A stretch of DNA of 64,000 nt, from NCBI RefSeq assembly GCF_004761875.1, contig NZ_SJEY01000006.1:124001-188000 (forward strand), given 5' to 3'. Shown one piece after another: positions 19,320 to 27,772 of this stretch (positions within the stretch are counted from its first letter, which is position 1; every line of letters begins with the position of its first letter). The stretch comes from Roseovarius aestuariivivens. GTDB taxonomy: Bacteria > Pseudomonadota > Alphaproteobacteria > Rhodobacterales > Rhodobacteraceae. The notes beneath the pieces were generated by a model that saw only the letters and a program-made list of their open reading frames with translations, ran no database searches and was not told where the DNA came from. A program made the translations under genes and the position numbers.

Positions 19320-20071
19320 TCCCGGCCGCGCATCTCAACGCGCTACTGAATGCGCCGAGCATCGAAGAACTGTGGGAGATGCACACATCCCGCATGGCGC
19401 AATACGGATTCGATCGGCTGATTTACGGCTATACGCGCTATCGCACGGCGACATCACTGGGCGATCCGGATGACTTTGTTCTGCTGAGCAATCACGCGCG
19501 CGAGTATCTCGACGTGTTCATCGGCGAAGGTCTTTATTTCCATGCGCCAATGGTCCGCTGGGCACTGGAAAACGAAGGGGCCTGTTCCTGGTCGGTTCTG
19601 GCAAGAATGATCGAGACCGAAACGCTGACCCCCGAAGAACGCAAAGTGATCGAGTTCAACCTCAGCAAAGACGTGCGCGCCGGCTACTCGATCAGCTTCA
19701 AGTCGGTTTCGCCGCGCACCAAGGGCGCCATCGCCCTGACTGCCAAGGCGGACATGACCCAGGATGCCGTCGACGCAATCTGGGCCGAACACGGCGAGGA
19801 TATCGTCCTGCTCAACAACCTCACGCATTTGCGGATTCTGTCCCTGCCCTATACGGCGCCGGGCCGGACTTTGACCAAACGCCAGAAAGAAGTCTTGGGT
19901 TGGGTCGGCGATGGCAAGACGATTCAGGACATCGCCATGCTGCTCGAACTGACGCCTGCAACCGTGGAAAAGCATTTGCGACTGGCCCGCGAGGCCCTGA
20001 GCGTCGAAACCACCGCCCAGGCGGTTCTCAAGGCCGCGTTCCAAAATCAAATGTTCGTTCTGGATACCTGA
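19316..20071 (+). CDS. LuxR-type regulator with atypical autoinducer pocket (LuxR solo)
   Basis: The product is 251 residues. An N-terminal autoinducer-binding-like domain (about 1-165) is followed by a LuxR helix-turn-helix with LTKRQKEVLGWVGDGKTIQDIA and TPATVEKHLR, keeping the conserved Glu, Leu and Gly. Aligned by spacing with classical LuxR, positions W57, Y61 and D70 are Tyr64, Phe68 and Ala77 here, while P71 and W85 are kept (Pro78, Trp92). Binding of ordinary acyl-homoserine lactones is therefore doubtful. No luxI lies in the window. It is translationally coupled to aroQ. Confidence 0.85.
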   Translation: MIPAAHLNALLNAPSIEELWEMHTSRMAQYGFDRLIYGYTRYRTATSLGDPDDFVLLSNHAREYLDVFIGEGLYFHAPMVRWALENEGACSWSVLARMIETETLTPEERKVIEFNLSKDVRAGYSISFKSVSPRTKGAIALTAKADMTQDAVDAIWAEHGEDIVLLNNLTHLRILSLPYTAPGRTLTKRQKEVLGWVGDGKTIQDIAMLLELTPATVEKHLRLAREALSVETTAQAVLKAAFQNQMFVLDT

Positions 20072-20145
20072 TTTCACAGGGATTTCCGGGATTTACCATT
20101 TGGTAAGGAATCCCATACTTCCATTACGCGACGTAAAGTCGCAAT

Positions 20146-20217
20146 ATGCTCGTGTTCCGTGAGTGGTGGCTTTTAGAGCCTTGGAACAATCCAGGTCGGA
20201 AATCCCTGCGATTATAG
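20146..20217 (+). CDS. Possible 23-residue tryptophan-rich leader or small protein
   Basis: An ATG frame of 23 codons encodes three tryptophans in its first 13 residues (FREWWLLEPWNN in the centre) and a basic end. No good ribosome site precedes it, and no trp gene lies downstream. It could be a leader peptide, a small protein or chance. It is reported because it sits in a structured gap that ends in a plus-strand terminator-like hairpin. Confidence 0.25.
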   Translation: MLVFREWWLLEPWNNPGRKSLRL

Positions 20218-20332
20218 GGTGACCCGGTCTGCCGGTCCTACCGGATGTTGGCCGATGGTCCTATTCTTCGGGCTATCGGTCAACGCTTCCTGATCGCCGT
20301 CTCATCCCCATGTCGGGCGATCCCAGGAAATG

Positions 20333-20370
20333 ACGGTGTCGTCCGCCCGGGCGGCACCGTTTTTCCTTTT
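20333..20370 (+). terminator. Terminator-like hairpin, plus strand, before tsf
   Basis: ACGGTG (20333-20338) pairs with CACCGT (20355-20360) around an inner CCGC/GCGG stem, with a four-base bulge on the left arm. It is followed directly by TTTTCCTTTTT. It would end the luxR transcript, or any short RNA from the gap, before it runs into the convergent tsf. Confidence 0.5.
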
Positions 20371-20377
20371 TGCCAAG

Positions 20378-20412
20378 AGAAAAACGCCCCAGCCAACGGC
20401 CAGGGCGTTTCT
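20378..20412 (-). terminator. Intrinsic terminator of rpsB-tsf
   Basis: On the minus strand AAACGCCC (20410-20403 side) pairs with GGGCGTTT, with an inner GCC/GGC pair and a small internal loop, followed by five Ts (20384-20380). It lies 34 bases past the tsf stop. This is a standard intrinsic terminator. Confidence 0.8.
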
Positions 20413-20445
20413 TTTGACGGGCCCGGAATCGGGCGTCTGATTGCG

Positions 20446-21321
20446 TCAGCCTTGTGCGGCCTTGGCGACTTCCTCGGCGAAGTTCTCTTCTTTCTTTTCA
20501 ATCCCCTCACCCACTTCCATGCGGATGAACCCGGTGATCTCGGCGCCCTTCTCGGCAGCGGCGGCCCCGACGGTCTGATCGGGGTTGATCACGAACGCCT
20601 GGTTCACAAGCGTGATCTCCGACATGAACTTTTTCATGCGCCCCTCGATCATCTTCTCGATCACCTGCTCGGGCTTACCACTCTCACGGGCGATGTCGAT
20701 TTGCACCTGACGCTCTTTTTCGATCACGGAGGGATCCAGCGACGCCTCGTTGAGCGCGGCAGGGTTCGTAGCAGCGATGTGCATGGCCACCTGACGGCCA
20801 AACGCCTCGTCGCCGCCGGTCATCGCGACCAGCACACCGATCTTGCCCATGCCGTCGCCGGCTGCATTGTGGATGTAGCTGACCACCGTGTCGCCCTCGA
20901 TCTTTTCCATGCGGCGCAGGCCCATGTTCTCGCCGATCGTGGCGATCTTGTCGGTGATGGTGTCGGCCACGCTCTTGCCGCCAAGATCGGCGTCTTTCAG
21001 CGCGTCGATATTGGCCGCGCCGATTGCGGCAGCGGCGATGCCCGCCACCATCTTCTGGAAATCAGCGTTCTTGGCAACGAAATCGGTTTCGGAATTGACC
21101 TCGACCGCAACGCCAGTGCCCCCGGTCACGCTGACGGCAACAAGGCCCTCGGCCGCGGTGCGGCCCGACTTCTTGGCGGCTTTGGCCAGACCCTTGGTGC
21201 GCAGCCAGTCAACGGCCGCCTCCATGTCGCCTTCGGTTTCCGTCAGCGCCTTCTTGGCGTCCATCATCCCTGCGCCGGTCTTGTCGCGCAGTTCTTTCAC
21301 TTGTGCAGCGGTGATCGCCAT
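20446..21321 (-). CDS. tsf: Translation elongation factor Ts
   Basis: This 291-residue factor exchanges GDP for GTP on EF-Tu. The N-terminal UBA-like domain carries [19 protein letters not shown], followed by the EF-Tu contact motif [10 protein letters not shown]. The start at 21321 is fixed by family alignment and by an AGGAGA ribosome site; an open frame to 21489 is not used. It follows rpsB in the conserved rpsB-tsf operon and ends in an intrinsic terminator. Confidence 0.97.
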   Translation of the reverse strand: MAITAAQVKELRDKTGAGMMDAKKALTETEGDMEAAVDWLRTKGLAKAAKKSGRTAAEGLVAVSVTGGTGVAVEVNSETDFVAKNADFQKMVAGIAAAAIGAANIDALKDADLGGKSVADTITDKIATIGENMGLRRMEKIEGDTVVSYIHNAAGDGMGKIGVLVAMTGGDEAFGRQVAMHIAATNPAALNEASLDPSVIEKERQVQIDIARESGKPEQVIEKMIEGRMKKFMSEITLVNQAFVINPDQTVGAAAAEKGAEITGFIRMEVGEGIEKKEENFAEEVAKAAQG

Positions 21322-21406
21322 CTTGGCTCTCCTGATATCTTTGGTCCGGTTCAGGCGCGGCATAGGCCGCGCCCGGCTCAGTTTCATGACACGTCCGCAG
21401 CGCGGA

Positions 21407-22189
21407 TCAGCTTTCGGCCGGGGCCTCCGCGGGGGCCTCTGCCGCGGCCTCTTCGACCGGGGCGTCAACCATTTCACCCACATCGACACCTGCGGCGTCC
21501 ATCTGTGCCGACATACCGTCGAGCGCCGAACGGCTTACCAGATCGCAGTAAAGCGCGATGGCGCGGGCCGCGTCGTCATTACCCGGAATGATGTAGTCGA
21601 TCCCGTCGGGCGAGCAGTTGGTGTCAACCACCGCGACGACCGGGATGCCCAGCTTGTTGGCCTCGGCAACGGCCAGCGCCTCTTTCTTGACGTCGATCAC
21701 GAAAAGCATGTCCGGCACTCCGCCCATCTGGCGGATACCGCCCAGTGAAGCCTGCAGCTTGGCCTGATCACGCTCAAGCCCAAGGCGCTCTTTCTTGGTC
21801 AGGCCACCGGCGCCGGCCTCCATGATCTCGTCGATCTCGTTGAGACGCTTGATCGACTGGCTCACCGTTTGCCAGTTTGTCAGCGTACCGCCCAGCCAAC
21901 GATGGTTCATGTAGTACTGCGCACATTTCTCGGCGGCCTCGGCAATGGGCGCGCTGGCCTGACGCTTGGTGCCGACGAAGAGCACGCGGCCACCTTTGGC
22001 AACCACCTCGCGCACGGCGTTGAGCGCGGCGTCGAGCATCGGCACGGTCTGGGTCAGGTCGAGAATGTGAATGCCATTGCGCGCGCCATAGATGAACTCG
22101 CCCATGCGGGGGTTCCAGCGTTGCGTCTGGTGGCCAAAGTGAACGCCGGCTTCAAGCAGCTGACGCAAAGAGAACTCGGGAAGAGCCAT
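21407..22189 (-). CDS. rpsB: 30S ribosomal protein S2
   Basis: The product is 260 residues with the S2 signatures [19 protein letters not shown] and [12 protein letters not shown], plus [13 protein letters not shown]. The C-terminal tail is rich in Ala, Glu and Pro, common in this order. The start at 22189 has GGAAAGGAAA upstream. It is the first gene of the rpsB-tsf operon. Confidence 0.97.
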   Translation of the reverse strand: MALPEFSLRQLLEAGVHFGHQTQRWNPRMGEFIYGARNGIHILDLTQTVPMLDAALNAVREVVAKGGRVLFVGTKRQASAPIAEAAEKCAQYYMNHRWLGGTLTNWQTVSQSIKRLNEIDEIMEAGAGGLTKKERLGLERDQAKLQASLGGIRQMGGVPDMLFVIDVKKEALAVAEANKLGIPVVAVVDTNCSPDGIDYIIPGNDDAARAIALYCDLVSRSALDGMSAQMDAAGVDVGEMVDAPVEEAAAEAPAEAPAES

Positions 22190-22395
22190 AAGTCGTTTCC
22201 TTTCCGGTTTAGCCTCGGCACGGGGTGAGAAGCGTCGCTTCAACCGGTGGACCGCCGGGGATGTCTCCCCCGATCAGCCCGCCCGTACCTGCGGGATTGA
22301 ATGGCGCGCGTATACCCGCCCCACTCGGTACAGGCAAGAGTCTTTCTCCGGCACGTTTGCCGAACCAGGTCACGGTGCCCAAGCGGATATTCGGG

Positions 22396-22761
22396 TCAGG
22401 AACCTTTACGCAGAAAAACCAGTGTTTGGCGCAAGCTTGCCTTGTCCTTGATCGACAGGAATACCGTGGCATCGTCGATTTGGAAACGGCGCAGTTGGTA
22501 GCTGTCGGGATGGTTAACACTGTCATCGAGAGCAAGCTCACGCCCGAGGCAGAGCTCCAACAGCGCCCCAAGACGTTCGAACCGGTCGTGCGCGGCCTGG
22601 TCCCGATATCCGAATCGCCACATGCACACATCGTCTTCGCACGCCGCGAGATCAAACTGCGCAGGGTCGCGGACGAAGTGCGCAATATCATCGCAATCCT
22701 GCGCGACCGCCGGCACTGGACCGCACAGGCAAAACAGCATCGAAAGGATGACCCTACGCAT
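22396..22761 (-). CDS. Small exported protein of unknown function
   Basis: The product is 121 residues, with a signal peptide (MRRVILSMLFCLCGPVPAVA) and several cysteines in the mature part (QDCDD, AACEDDVC, LELCLG) that may form disulfides in the periplasm. AAGGA lies ten bases before the ATG at 22761; a GTG three codons upstream has poorer spacing. Its first codons overlap the last codons of the upstream exported protein (22754-23347), so the two are probably co-translated. I recognise no family. Confidence 0.6.
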   Translation of the reverse strand: MRRVILSMLFCLCGPVPAVAQDCDDIAHFVRDPAQFDLAACEDDVCMWRFGYRDQAAHDRFERLGALLELCLGRELALDDSVNHPDSYQLRRFQIDDATVFLSIKDKASLRQTLVFLRKGS

Positions 22762-23347
22762 CGGATTCACATCCTTCTTTCAAAGCAAGCGGCACGTCGG
22801 CAAGCTCTGGCAAGGCTGTCGCCAGCAAACCGTTGAACGCAGACGTTCCGACCGGCGCGTAAAACCAGTGCTCCATGTCCCAGACGACAAGCCAGTTTTC
22901 GCACGCGGCGTCATCGCCATTCGATGTTTCCGTTCCTGATTTCACATGCGCCCAGAAGAACCCCGCCACCTGACCATGCGGCGCGCCCTTCGGCAACTGA
23001 AGCGGCGCGGTCGTGGTCTCGAACGGATCGTCGCGTTGCGGATCAATCAGTCGTCCGCGAAAGGCTTCGGGTGTCATACCTTCGGCGTCTGCATGTACGG
23101 AGAGCAGCGCCGGAGGGATATGTTCCAGTCGTTCTTGACGCAAAAGCCTGAGCCGCTCATTGCGCACCAGCCAGTCGGCCTTGATCGGACTTTCCGGAGG
23201 GTCCGACCCGAGATTGATAAAGTCTGACAGGACCTCAGACGTCCTTTCTTCTATGGATTGGCCAAAGATCCACGCGCGCGGCATGTTGGCCGCGATTGCG
23301 GCAAGACCCACCACAAGCAGCACGACAAGGGCACGACGGGTCAACAT
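22754..23347 (-). CDS. Membrane-anchored protein of unknown function
   Basis: The product is 197 residues. One N-terminal hydrophobic segment (ALVVLLVVGLAAIAANM) is followed by a charged domain with several tryptophans (ADWLVRNERL, ENWLVVWDMEHWFYAPVG). It could be a membrane-anchored or exported protein. I recognise no domain. Its 3' end overlaps the start of the small exported protein downstream by eight bases. Confidence 0.6.
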   Translation of the reverse strand: MLTRRALVVLLVVGLAAIAANMPRAWIFGQSIEERTSEVLSDFINLGSDPPESPIKADWLVRNERLRLLRQERLEHIPPALLSVHADAEGMTPEAFRGRLIDPQRDDPFETTTAPLQLPKGAPHGQVAGFFWAHVKSGTETSNGDDAACENWLVVWDMEHWFYAPVGTSAFNGLLATALPELADVPLALKEGCESDA

Positions 23348-23505
23348 GGCATCACAAAGGCTCGGCTATCTTTTGTATTCTGGTCCGGCTTACGCAAGGC
23401 CGTTCCAGCCGTAAAGCCCGTGCGGAGATCGCGCACCCGTTGCCACGCTCCCGGACCGCGCCTAGGCTGCAGGTGAACTCCCCACCATCCAGACGGAGCG
23501 CACAG

Positions 23506-23844
23506 ATGCCTTTCCCCCCGTTCTTCAGCGAATTGCCAGAGATTGACGTGCCCTTCGCCCCGGATGTCGTCACCACCCGCGCGATCGCCTCGCCCGAGGG
23601 TCTGGCCGTTTTCTTCGATATCCACCAGAACACAACGCTTTCCCCGCACCAGCATGGCGATCAGTGGGGCACCGTCATTCGTGGCAAGCTGCACCTGACC
23701 ATGGACGGGACAACGAAGACCTACGGCCCTGGCGAGGATTATTTCATTCCCGCAGGCACGGTGCACGGCGCGGAAATCCCGGCAGGCACGCAAATCCTCG
23801 ACGTATTCGCCGAGCCGGACCGCTATGCGGTCAAACGCGATTGA
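23506..23844 (+). CDS. Small cupin-domain protein
   Basis: This 112-residue single-domain cupin has the two cupin motifs visible: SPHQHGDQWGTVIRGKLHLTM (His-His-Glu-like metal site) and YFIPAGTVHGAEIPAG. Such proteins bind a divalent metal and may be enzymes or sugar-binding modules. CGGAG lies upstream of the ATG. It is eight bases from psuG on the same strand, so the two probably form an operon, but a role in pseudouridine breakdown is only a guess. Confidence 0.85.
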   Translation: MPFPPFFSELPEIDVPFAPDVVTTRAIASPEGLAVFFDIHQNTTLSPHQHGDQWGTVIRGKLHLTMDGTTKTYGPGEDYFIPAGTVHGAEIPAGTQILDVFAEPDRYAVKRD

Positions 23845-23852
23845 GGCGGCCC

Positions 23853-24773
23853 ATGACCCCTGCCCTGCCCCTGAGGCTTTCGCCCGAAGTTGATGCCGCA
23901 CGGGACGCCGGCGCGCCGCTGGTCGCACTGGAAAGTACGATCCTCACCCACGGCATGCCGTTTCCACAGAATCTTGACACCACCCGAACGGTAGAGGCGA
24001 CAGTACGCGAGGGCGGCGCGGTTCCGGCAACCATCGCCGTGCTGGACGGCGTTTTGCATGTGGGGCTTGTTCCGGATTTGCTCGAAACCCTTGCGCGCAG
24101 AAAAGACGTCGCCAAGCTCAGCCGCGCCGATCTCGCCGTTTGCCTGGCGCAGCGTGGCACCGGGTCGACGACAGTGGCCGCGACGATGATCGGGGCCCGC
24201 CTTGCCGGGATCGAGGTCTTCGCCACCGGCGGCATCGGCGGCGTGCATCACGGGGCCGAGCACAGCTTTGACATTTCCGCCGATTTACATGAGCTGGCAC
24301 AAACGCCCGTAACAGTCGTATGCGCCGGGCCCAAAGCTATACTCGATCTACCAAAGACGCTCGAAGTGCTGGAAACGCTCGGCGTGCCCGTCATCGCCTT
24401 CGGGCAGGACAGTCTACCCGCCTTCTGGTCTGCCACGTCCGACCTCAAAGCGCCGCTGCGCCTTGACGATCCGGCCGACATTGCGCGCGCGCACCGCCTG
24501 CGGACCGCGCTTGGCCTGCCGGGCGGTCAGCTTGTCGCCAACCCGATCCCTAATGGTGACGAGATCCCGCACCATACGCTCGCGCCGCTCATTGCCCAAG
24601 CAACCGCCGAGGCCGAGACAGCCGGCATTTACGGCAAGGCGCTGACGCCCTTTCTTCTGTCACGCCTCTTCGATTTGACCGAAGGGCGCTCGCTTTCGGC
24701 CAATATCGCTCTGGTGGTGCACAACGCCCGGCTTGCCGCGAAAATAGCCACTTCTCTTGCGGGCTTGCGCTAA
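23853..24773 (+). CDS. psuG: Pseudouridine-5'-phosphate glycosidase
   Basis: This 306-residue PsuG reversibly splits pseudouridine 5'-phosphate into uracil and ribose 5-phosphate. Family motifs are ALESTILTHGMPFPQN, RGTGSTTVAATM, VFATGGIGGVHHGAE and the C-terminal NIALVVHNARLAAKIA. The start at 23853 follows GAGGCGG. The usual partner PsuK (pseudouridine kinase) is not in this neighbourhood; instead the upstream partner is a cupin. Confidence 0.92.
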   Translation: MTPALPLRLSPEVDAARDAGAPLVALESTILTHGMPFPQNLDTTRTVEATVREGGAVPATIAVLDGVLHVGLVPDLLETLARRKDVAKLSRADLAVCLAQRGTGSTTVAATMIGARLAGIEVFATGGIGGVHHGAEHSFDISADLHELAQTPVTVVCAGPKAILDLPKTLEVLETLGVPVIAFGQDSLPAFWSATSDLKAPLRLDDPADIARAHRLRTALGLPGGQLVANPIPNGDEIPHHTLAPLIAQATAEAETAGIYGKALTPFLLSRLFDLTEGRSLSANIALVVHNARLAAKIATSLAGLR

Positions 24774-24854
24774 GCGCTTGCGCAGGGGCGGTTCGGGATT
24801 GTGGACGCTCGTCAATGCGCTTAGATACCCTGCAGACCGCAAAAGCAGACCCTA

Positions 24855-25577
24855 ATGAACACGCCTTTCGACGAAGAGCCGCCTCACCCCAAGCGCCCCG
24901 GCCGTTTCGCGGGTCTGCGCACGAGCTTCCTGACAGGTATCATCGTGATCGCGCCCGTCGGCCTGACCGTCTGGCTGATCTGGTCACTGATCGGATGGGT
25001 GGATGGGTTCGTGCTGCCCTTCGTGCCAGACACCTATCAGCCCGAACAGGTCATCAACCGCTGGATTCTCGGCTATGACAGCCCTGCCGACGAGGGCTGG
25101 ATCAACATCAACATCCGCGGTGTCGGCGTCATTGTCTTTTTGTTGTTCACGCTCTTCGTGGGCTGGATCGCCAAGGGCCTTATCGGCAAATCCCTGATCC
25201 GTTTCGCCGAATCCCTGGTCGATCGTATGCCGGTCGTCCGGTCGATCTATTCCGGCGTGAAACAGATCGCCGAAACGGTCTTCGCGCAATCCGAGCGTAG
25301 CTTCGAAAAGGCCTGCCTGATCGAGTATCCGCGCAAAGGCATCTGGGCGATCGGGTTCATCTCCACCAACGCCCGTGGTGAAGTGCTTGAAAAAGCGCAG
25401 GTCAGTGACGAGCTTCTTTCGATCTTCGTGCCGACCACGCCGAACCCGACCTCTGGCTTCCTGCTCTTCTTTCCTAAGGAGGACGTGATCGAACTCGACA
25501 TGTCGATCGAAGAGGCCGCCAAGCTCGTGATTTCCGCCGGTCTGGTCTATCCGGGCATGCCCCCAAGAGAGGTGTGA
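24855..25577 (+). CDS. DUF502 membrane protein
   Basis: This 240-residue DUF502 protein has two membrane segments (FLTGIIVIAPVGLTVWLIW and VIVFLLFTLFVGWIAKGL) and a C-terminal soluble domain with the family motif VRSIYSGVKQIAETVF and PNPTSGFLLFFPKEDV. Its function is not established. It is convergent with the patatin gene, leaving only 12 bases between the stops. Confidence 0.88.
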   Translation: MNTPFDEEPPHPKRPGRFAGLRTSFLTGIIVIAPVGLTVWLIWSLIGWVDGFVLPFVPDTYQPEQVINRWILGYDSPADEGWININIRGVGVIVFLLFTLFVGWIAKGLIGKSLIRFAESLVDRMPVVRSIYSGVKQIAETVFAQSERSFEKACLIEYPRKGIWAIGFISTNARGEVLEKAQVSDELLSIFVPTTPNPTSGFLLFFPKEDVIELDMSIEEAAKLVISAGLVYPGMPPREV

Positions 25578-25589
25578 TAGCCGCGCCGA

Positions 25590-26612
25590 TCACCCATAGG
25601 TGCGTTCGAGATCGACTGTCCCACAGCTGTTCAGGTCGTCCCAATGCGCCTCCAGAAACCGATCCGCCGCCTGCCGACCGGCCGCCTTCAACTGGCTCAG
25701 CACATAGGGCGTCGGCACCAGTTTCGTGGCCACAGACAATTCGCGCATAAGCGCGTCATCGGCGATCATGTGCACGAAAACCCGCTTGAGACGATCTTCC
25801 GCAACGGCGCCGCTCTCCAGCAGTTCCTGAGCAAACCGGATCGCGCGCAACTCTCGCAAGAGCGACGCGTTGAAACTGATTTCGTTGATCCGGTTCTGGA
25901 TATCCTGCGCACTTGTGGGAACGTCGGGACGGTGCAGCGGATTGATGTTGACGACCACGATGTCCGGCGGCAGATCGCGATCGAAAAGCGGGAAAAGCGC
26001 CGGGTTACCGGCATATCCGCCATCCCAATAATGCGCCTCTCCGATCTCGACGGCTTGAAAGAGGGTCGGCAGGCAGGCCGAGGCCAGAAGGCTGTCGGTA
26101 CTGATCTCGTCGCCGGCGAAAATCCGGATCTTTCCGTCATGCACATTCGTGGCGCCCACGAAGAACTTCGGACCGGCCGTATTGCAGACCCGGTCATAGG
26201 CGAATTGCTCGACGATCCGGCTCAGCGGATTGCTGTAGAAAGGGCCGTAGGCATAGGGCGAAACCACCCGGCTCATGGCGTCCGCCATCATGTAAGGCGG
26301 CGAGAGTTCAATCGCGTCGCTGACCGCGCCCACGCCGGGCAGCGCACCGGTCATCCAGACAGGCATGCGCATATCTCCCAACGCGCCCATCTGCGCCCAA
26401 AGCCAGTCGAGGTTCTCCCTTGCGCCCTCGCGGCCACCCGCCAGCCAGCCTGATTTGAACGCTGCGCCGTTCAACGCGCCGGCCGACGTGCCCGAAATGC
26501 CAGCGATCTCCAGCGACTCCTCGTCGAGCATTCGGTCCAGAACCCCCCAGGTGAAAGCGCCATGCGCCCCGCCGCCCTGAAGGCCCAGATTTATCCGTTT
26601 TGTGCCAGCCAT
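25590..26612 (-). CDS. Patatin-like phospholipase
   Basis: This 340-residue patatin-fold serine hydrolase has the oxyanion loop GLQGGGAHGAF, the nucleophile elbow GTSAG and the dyad aspartate in DGGYAGNP all visible. It has no signal peptide, so it is probably cytoplasmic or peripherally membrane-bound and acts on acyl esters. The start at 26612 follows AAAGAGG; the frame is open to 26654. It lies downstream of 3-hydroxybutyrate dehydrogenase on the same strand, so a role in lipid or polyhydroxybutyrate turnover is possible but unproven. Confidence 0.9.
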   Translation of the reverse strand: MAGTKRINLGLQGGGAHGAFTWGVLDRMLDEESLEIAGISGTSAGALNGAAFKSGWLAGGREGARENLDWLWAQMGALGDMRMPVWMTGALPGVGAVSDAIELSPPYMMADAMSRVVSPYAYGPFYSNPLSRIVEQFAYDRVCNTAGPKFFVGATNVHDGKIRIFAGDEISTDSLLASACLPTLFQAVEIGEAHYWDGGYAGNPALFPLFDRDLPPDIVVVNINPLHRPDVPTSAQDIQNRINEISFNASLLRELRAIRFAQELLESGAVAEDRLKRVFVHMIADDALMRELSVATKLVPTPYVLSQLKAAGRQAADRFLEAHWDDLNSCGTVDLERTYG

Positions 26613-26746
26613 TCCGACCTCTTTCTCTTGGCGCAGATACTCCGGGGTACGCAATGGGCAGCGCCCTTCCCTCCCGGTCGGATCGTCATCGGCGATCCGG
26701 TCTTGTCCTCACCGCCGGCGGATCACCAAATCCGATCCGCTTCCCG

Positions 26747-27520
26747 TCACAGCGCCGTCCATCCGCCGTCGACGCTGATCGTCGTGCCCGTGATCTGATC
26801 CGCCGCCGGGGAACACAGGAACACGACCGTACCGCCCAGCTGCTCCACCGTTGCCATTTCCTTCGAGGGCTGGCGGTCTAGGATGACCTCGCTGATCACC
26901 TCATCGCGGTCCATGCCATATTTTTCCATCGTATCGGGGATCTGCGATTCGACCAGCGGGGTCATGACATAGCCCGGACAGACCGCATTGCAGGTGATCG
27001 GCTCTTCCGCCGTCTCGAGCGCGGTGACCTTGCTCAGCCCGACCAGACCATGTTTTGCGGCGACATAGGCCGATTTGAACGGGCTTGCGGTCAGACCGTG
27101 CGCGCTGGCGATATTGACGACCCGGCCCCAGCCCGCCGCCCGCATCAACGGCAGCGCGGCGGCCGTGGTATGAAAGGCGGAACTCAGGTTGACGGCGAGG
27201 ATCTGGTCCCATTTCTCGCGCGGGAAATCCGGAATGGCGGCAACGTGCTGAATGCCGGCGTTGTTGACGAGGATATCGCAGGCGCCAGCCTCTTTGATCA
27301 GCGCGTGACAGGCGTCCGGATCCGACAGATCGGCCGCCACCAGCTTGACCTCAACCCCGAAGGTTTCCGCGATCTCGGCACGATGGGCGCGCGCCTCGTC
27401 CGTGGCTTTGCGCCCGTTCAGCACGATATTGGCCCCAGCCTCAGCAAGAGACCGGGCGATTCCCAGCCCGATTCCCGAGGTCGATCCGGTCACGACGGCG
27501 GTTTTTCCCTTCACGGACAT
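26747..27520 (-). CDS. bdhA: 3-hydroxybutyrate dehydrogenase (SDR family)
   Basis: This 257-residue short-chain dehydrogenase interconverts 3-hydroxybutyrate and acetoacetate with NAD. The cofactor loop is TGSTSGIG, NNAG follows, the catalytic Ser is in IASAHG and the YxxxK motif is in SAYVAAKHG. The segments CPGYVMTPLVESQIPD and TTISVDGGWTAL match bacterial 3-hydroxybutyrate dehydrogenases. It is the first gene of a possible two-gene unit with the patatin, 134 bases apart. Confidence 0.92.
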   Translation of the reverse strand: MSVKGKTAVVTGSTSGIGLGIARSLAEAGANIVLNGRKATDEARAHRAEIAETFGVEVKLVAADLSDPDACHALIKEAGACDILVNNAGIQHVAAIPDFPREKWDQILAVNLSSAFHTTAAALPLMRAAGWGRVVNIASAHGLTASPFKSAYVAAKHGLVGLSKVTALETAEEPITCNAVCPGYVMTPLVESQIPDTMEKYGMDRDEVISEVILDRQPSKEMATVEQLGGTVVFLCSPAADQITGTTISVDGGWTAL

Positions 27521-27690
27521 CTCACACTCCTAAAGTTGCATGAGACCGATGCTGCCATGCGGCGCGAACAAGATAAATGCTCTTCGCACGCCACGGTCAG
27601 ATTCGCAGCCGTGCGAGACGCGGATCGAAGGGCCGGGCGCGCGCGTTTCACCGCGCCGTGAATGCCCTTGCACAGAAGGCCGATCCGGAT
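27521..27690. other. Upstream region of bdhA with no recognised gene
   Basis: This stretch and the 27691-27880 segment together form a 360-base gap between divergent genes. The left part presumably carries the bdhA promoter, but I see no convincing operator or reading frame. The right part holds the candidate small RNA annotated separately. Confidence 0.4.
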
Positions 27691-27719
27691 AAAAAAAACG
27701 CCGGCACAAGGCCGGCGTT
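27691..27719 (-). terminator. Intrinsic terminator with no protein gene in front of it
   Basis: On the minus strand a 9-bp GC-rich stem (27719-27711 with 27705-27697, 5-base loop) runs straight into eight Ts (27698-27691). The gene to the right (27881) is on the other strand, so this terminator must end an RNA that starts inside the gap. Confidence 0.8.
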
Positions 27720-27766
27720 AAGTTATTGAGGCAGGTTTCATACAGGCAAGAAACCTATCGAGCAGT
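27691..27766 (-). ncRNA. Candidate small RNA, about 76 nt
   Basis: The minus strand has a promoter (TTGGAA at 27801-27796, 17-bp spacer, TATAAA at 27778-27773) whose start is expected near 27766. The predicted RNA holds a first hairpin with perfect 7-bp arms (AGGTTTC/GAAACCT, 27756-27750 with 27739-27733, 10-base loop), then a single-stranded stretch rich in A/U, then the intrinsic terminator. No reading frame of note lies inside it. Two hairpins and a U-tail are the layout of an Hfq-type regulator, and hfq is in this window. The family is unknown to me. Confidence 0.55.
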
Positions 27767-27772
27767 AACCTC

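Larger units (their letters stand above)
20072..20445. other. Gene-free gap between luxR and tsf, rich in palindromes
   Basis: This 374-base gap between convergent genes holds an inverted repeat (TTTACCA, two bases, TGGTAA with outer GGGA/TCCC, 20088-20114), a small hairpin GCGAC/GTCGC around 20128-20142, a 23-codon tryptophan-rich reading frame (20146-20217), and terminators on each strand near its right end. A weak promoter (TTTACC, 16 bases, CATACT at 20114-20119) overlaps the inverted repeat. I see no recognisable RNA family. Confidence 0.55.

Noticed and set aside
20146-20217. Tryptophan attenuator
   Set aside because: The three tryptophans suggested a trp leader, but no tryptophan gene lies downstream and no alternative terminator pairing is clear; kept only as a low-confidence mini-ORF.
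20245-21591. A 448-residue plus-strand frame across tsf and rpsB
   Set aside because: It is the antisense of two certain ribosomal/translation genes and has the His/Arg/Asp-rich look of a reverse-strand shadow.
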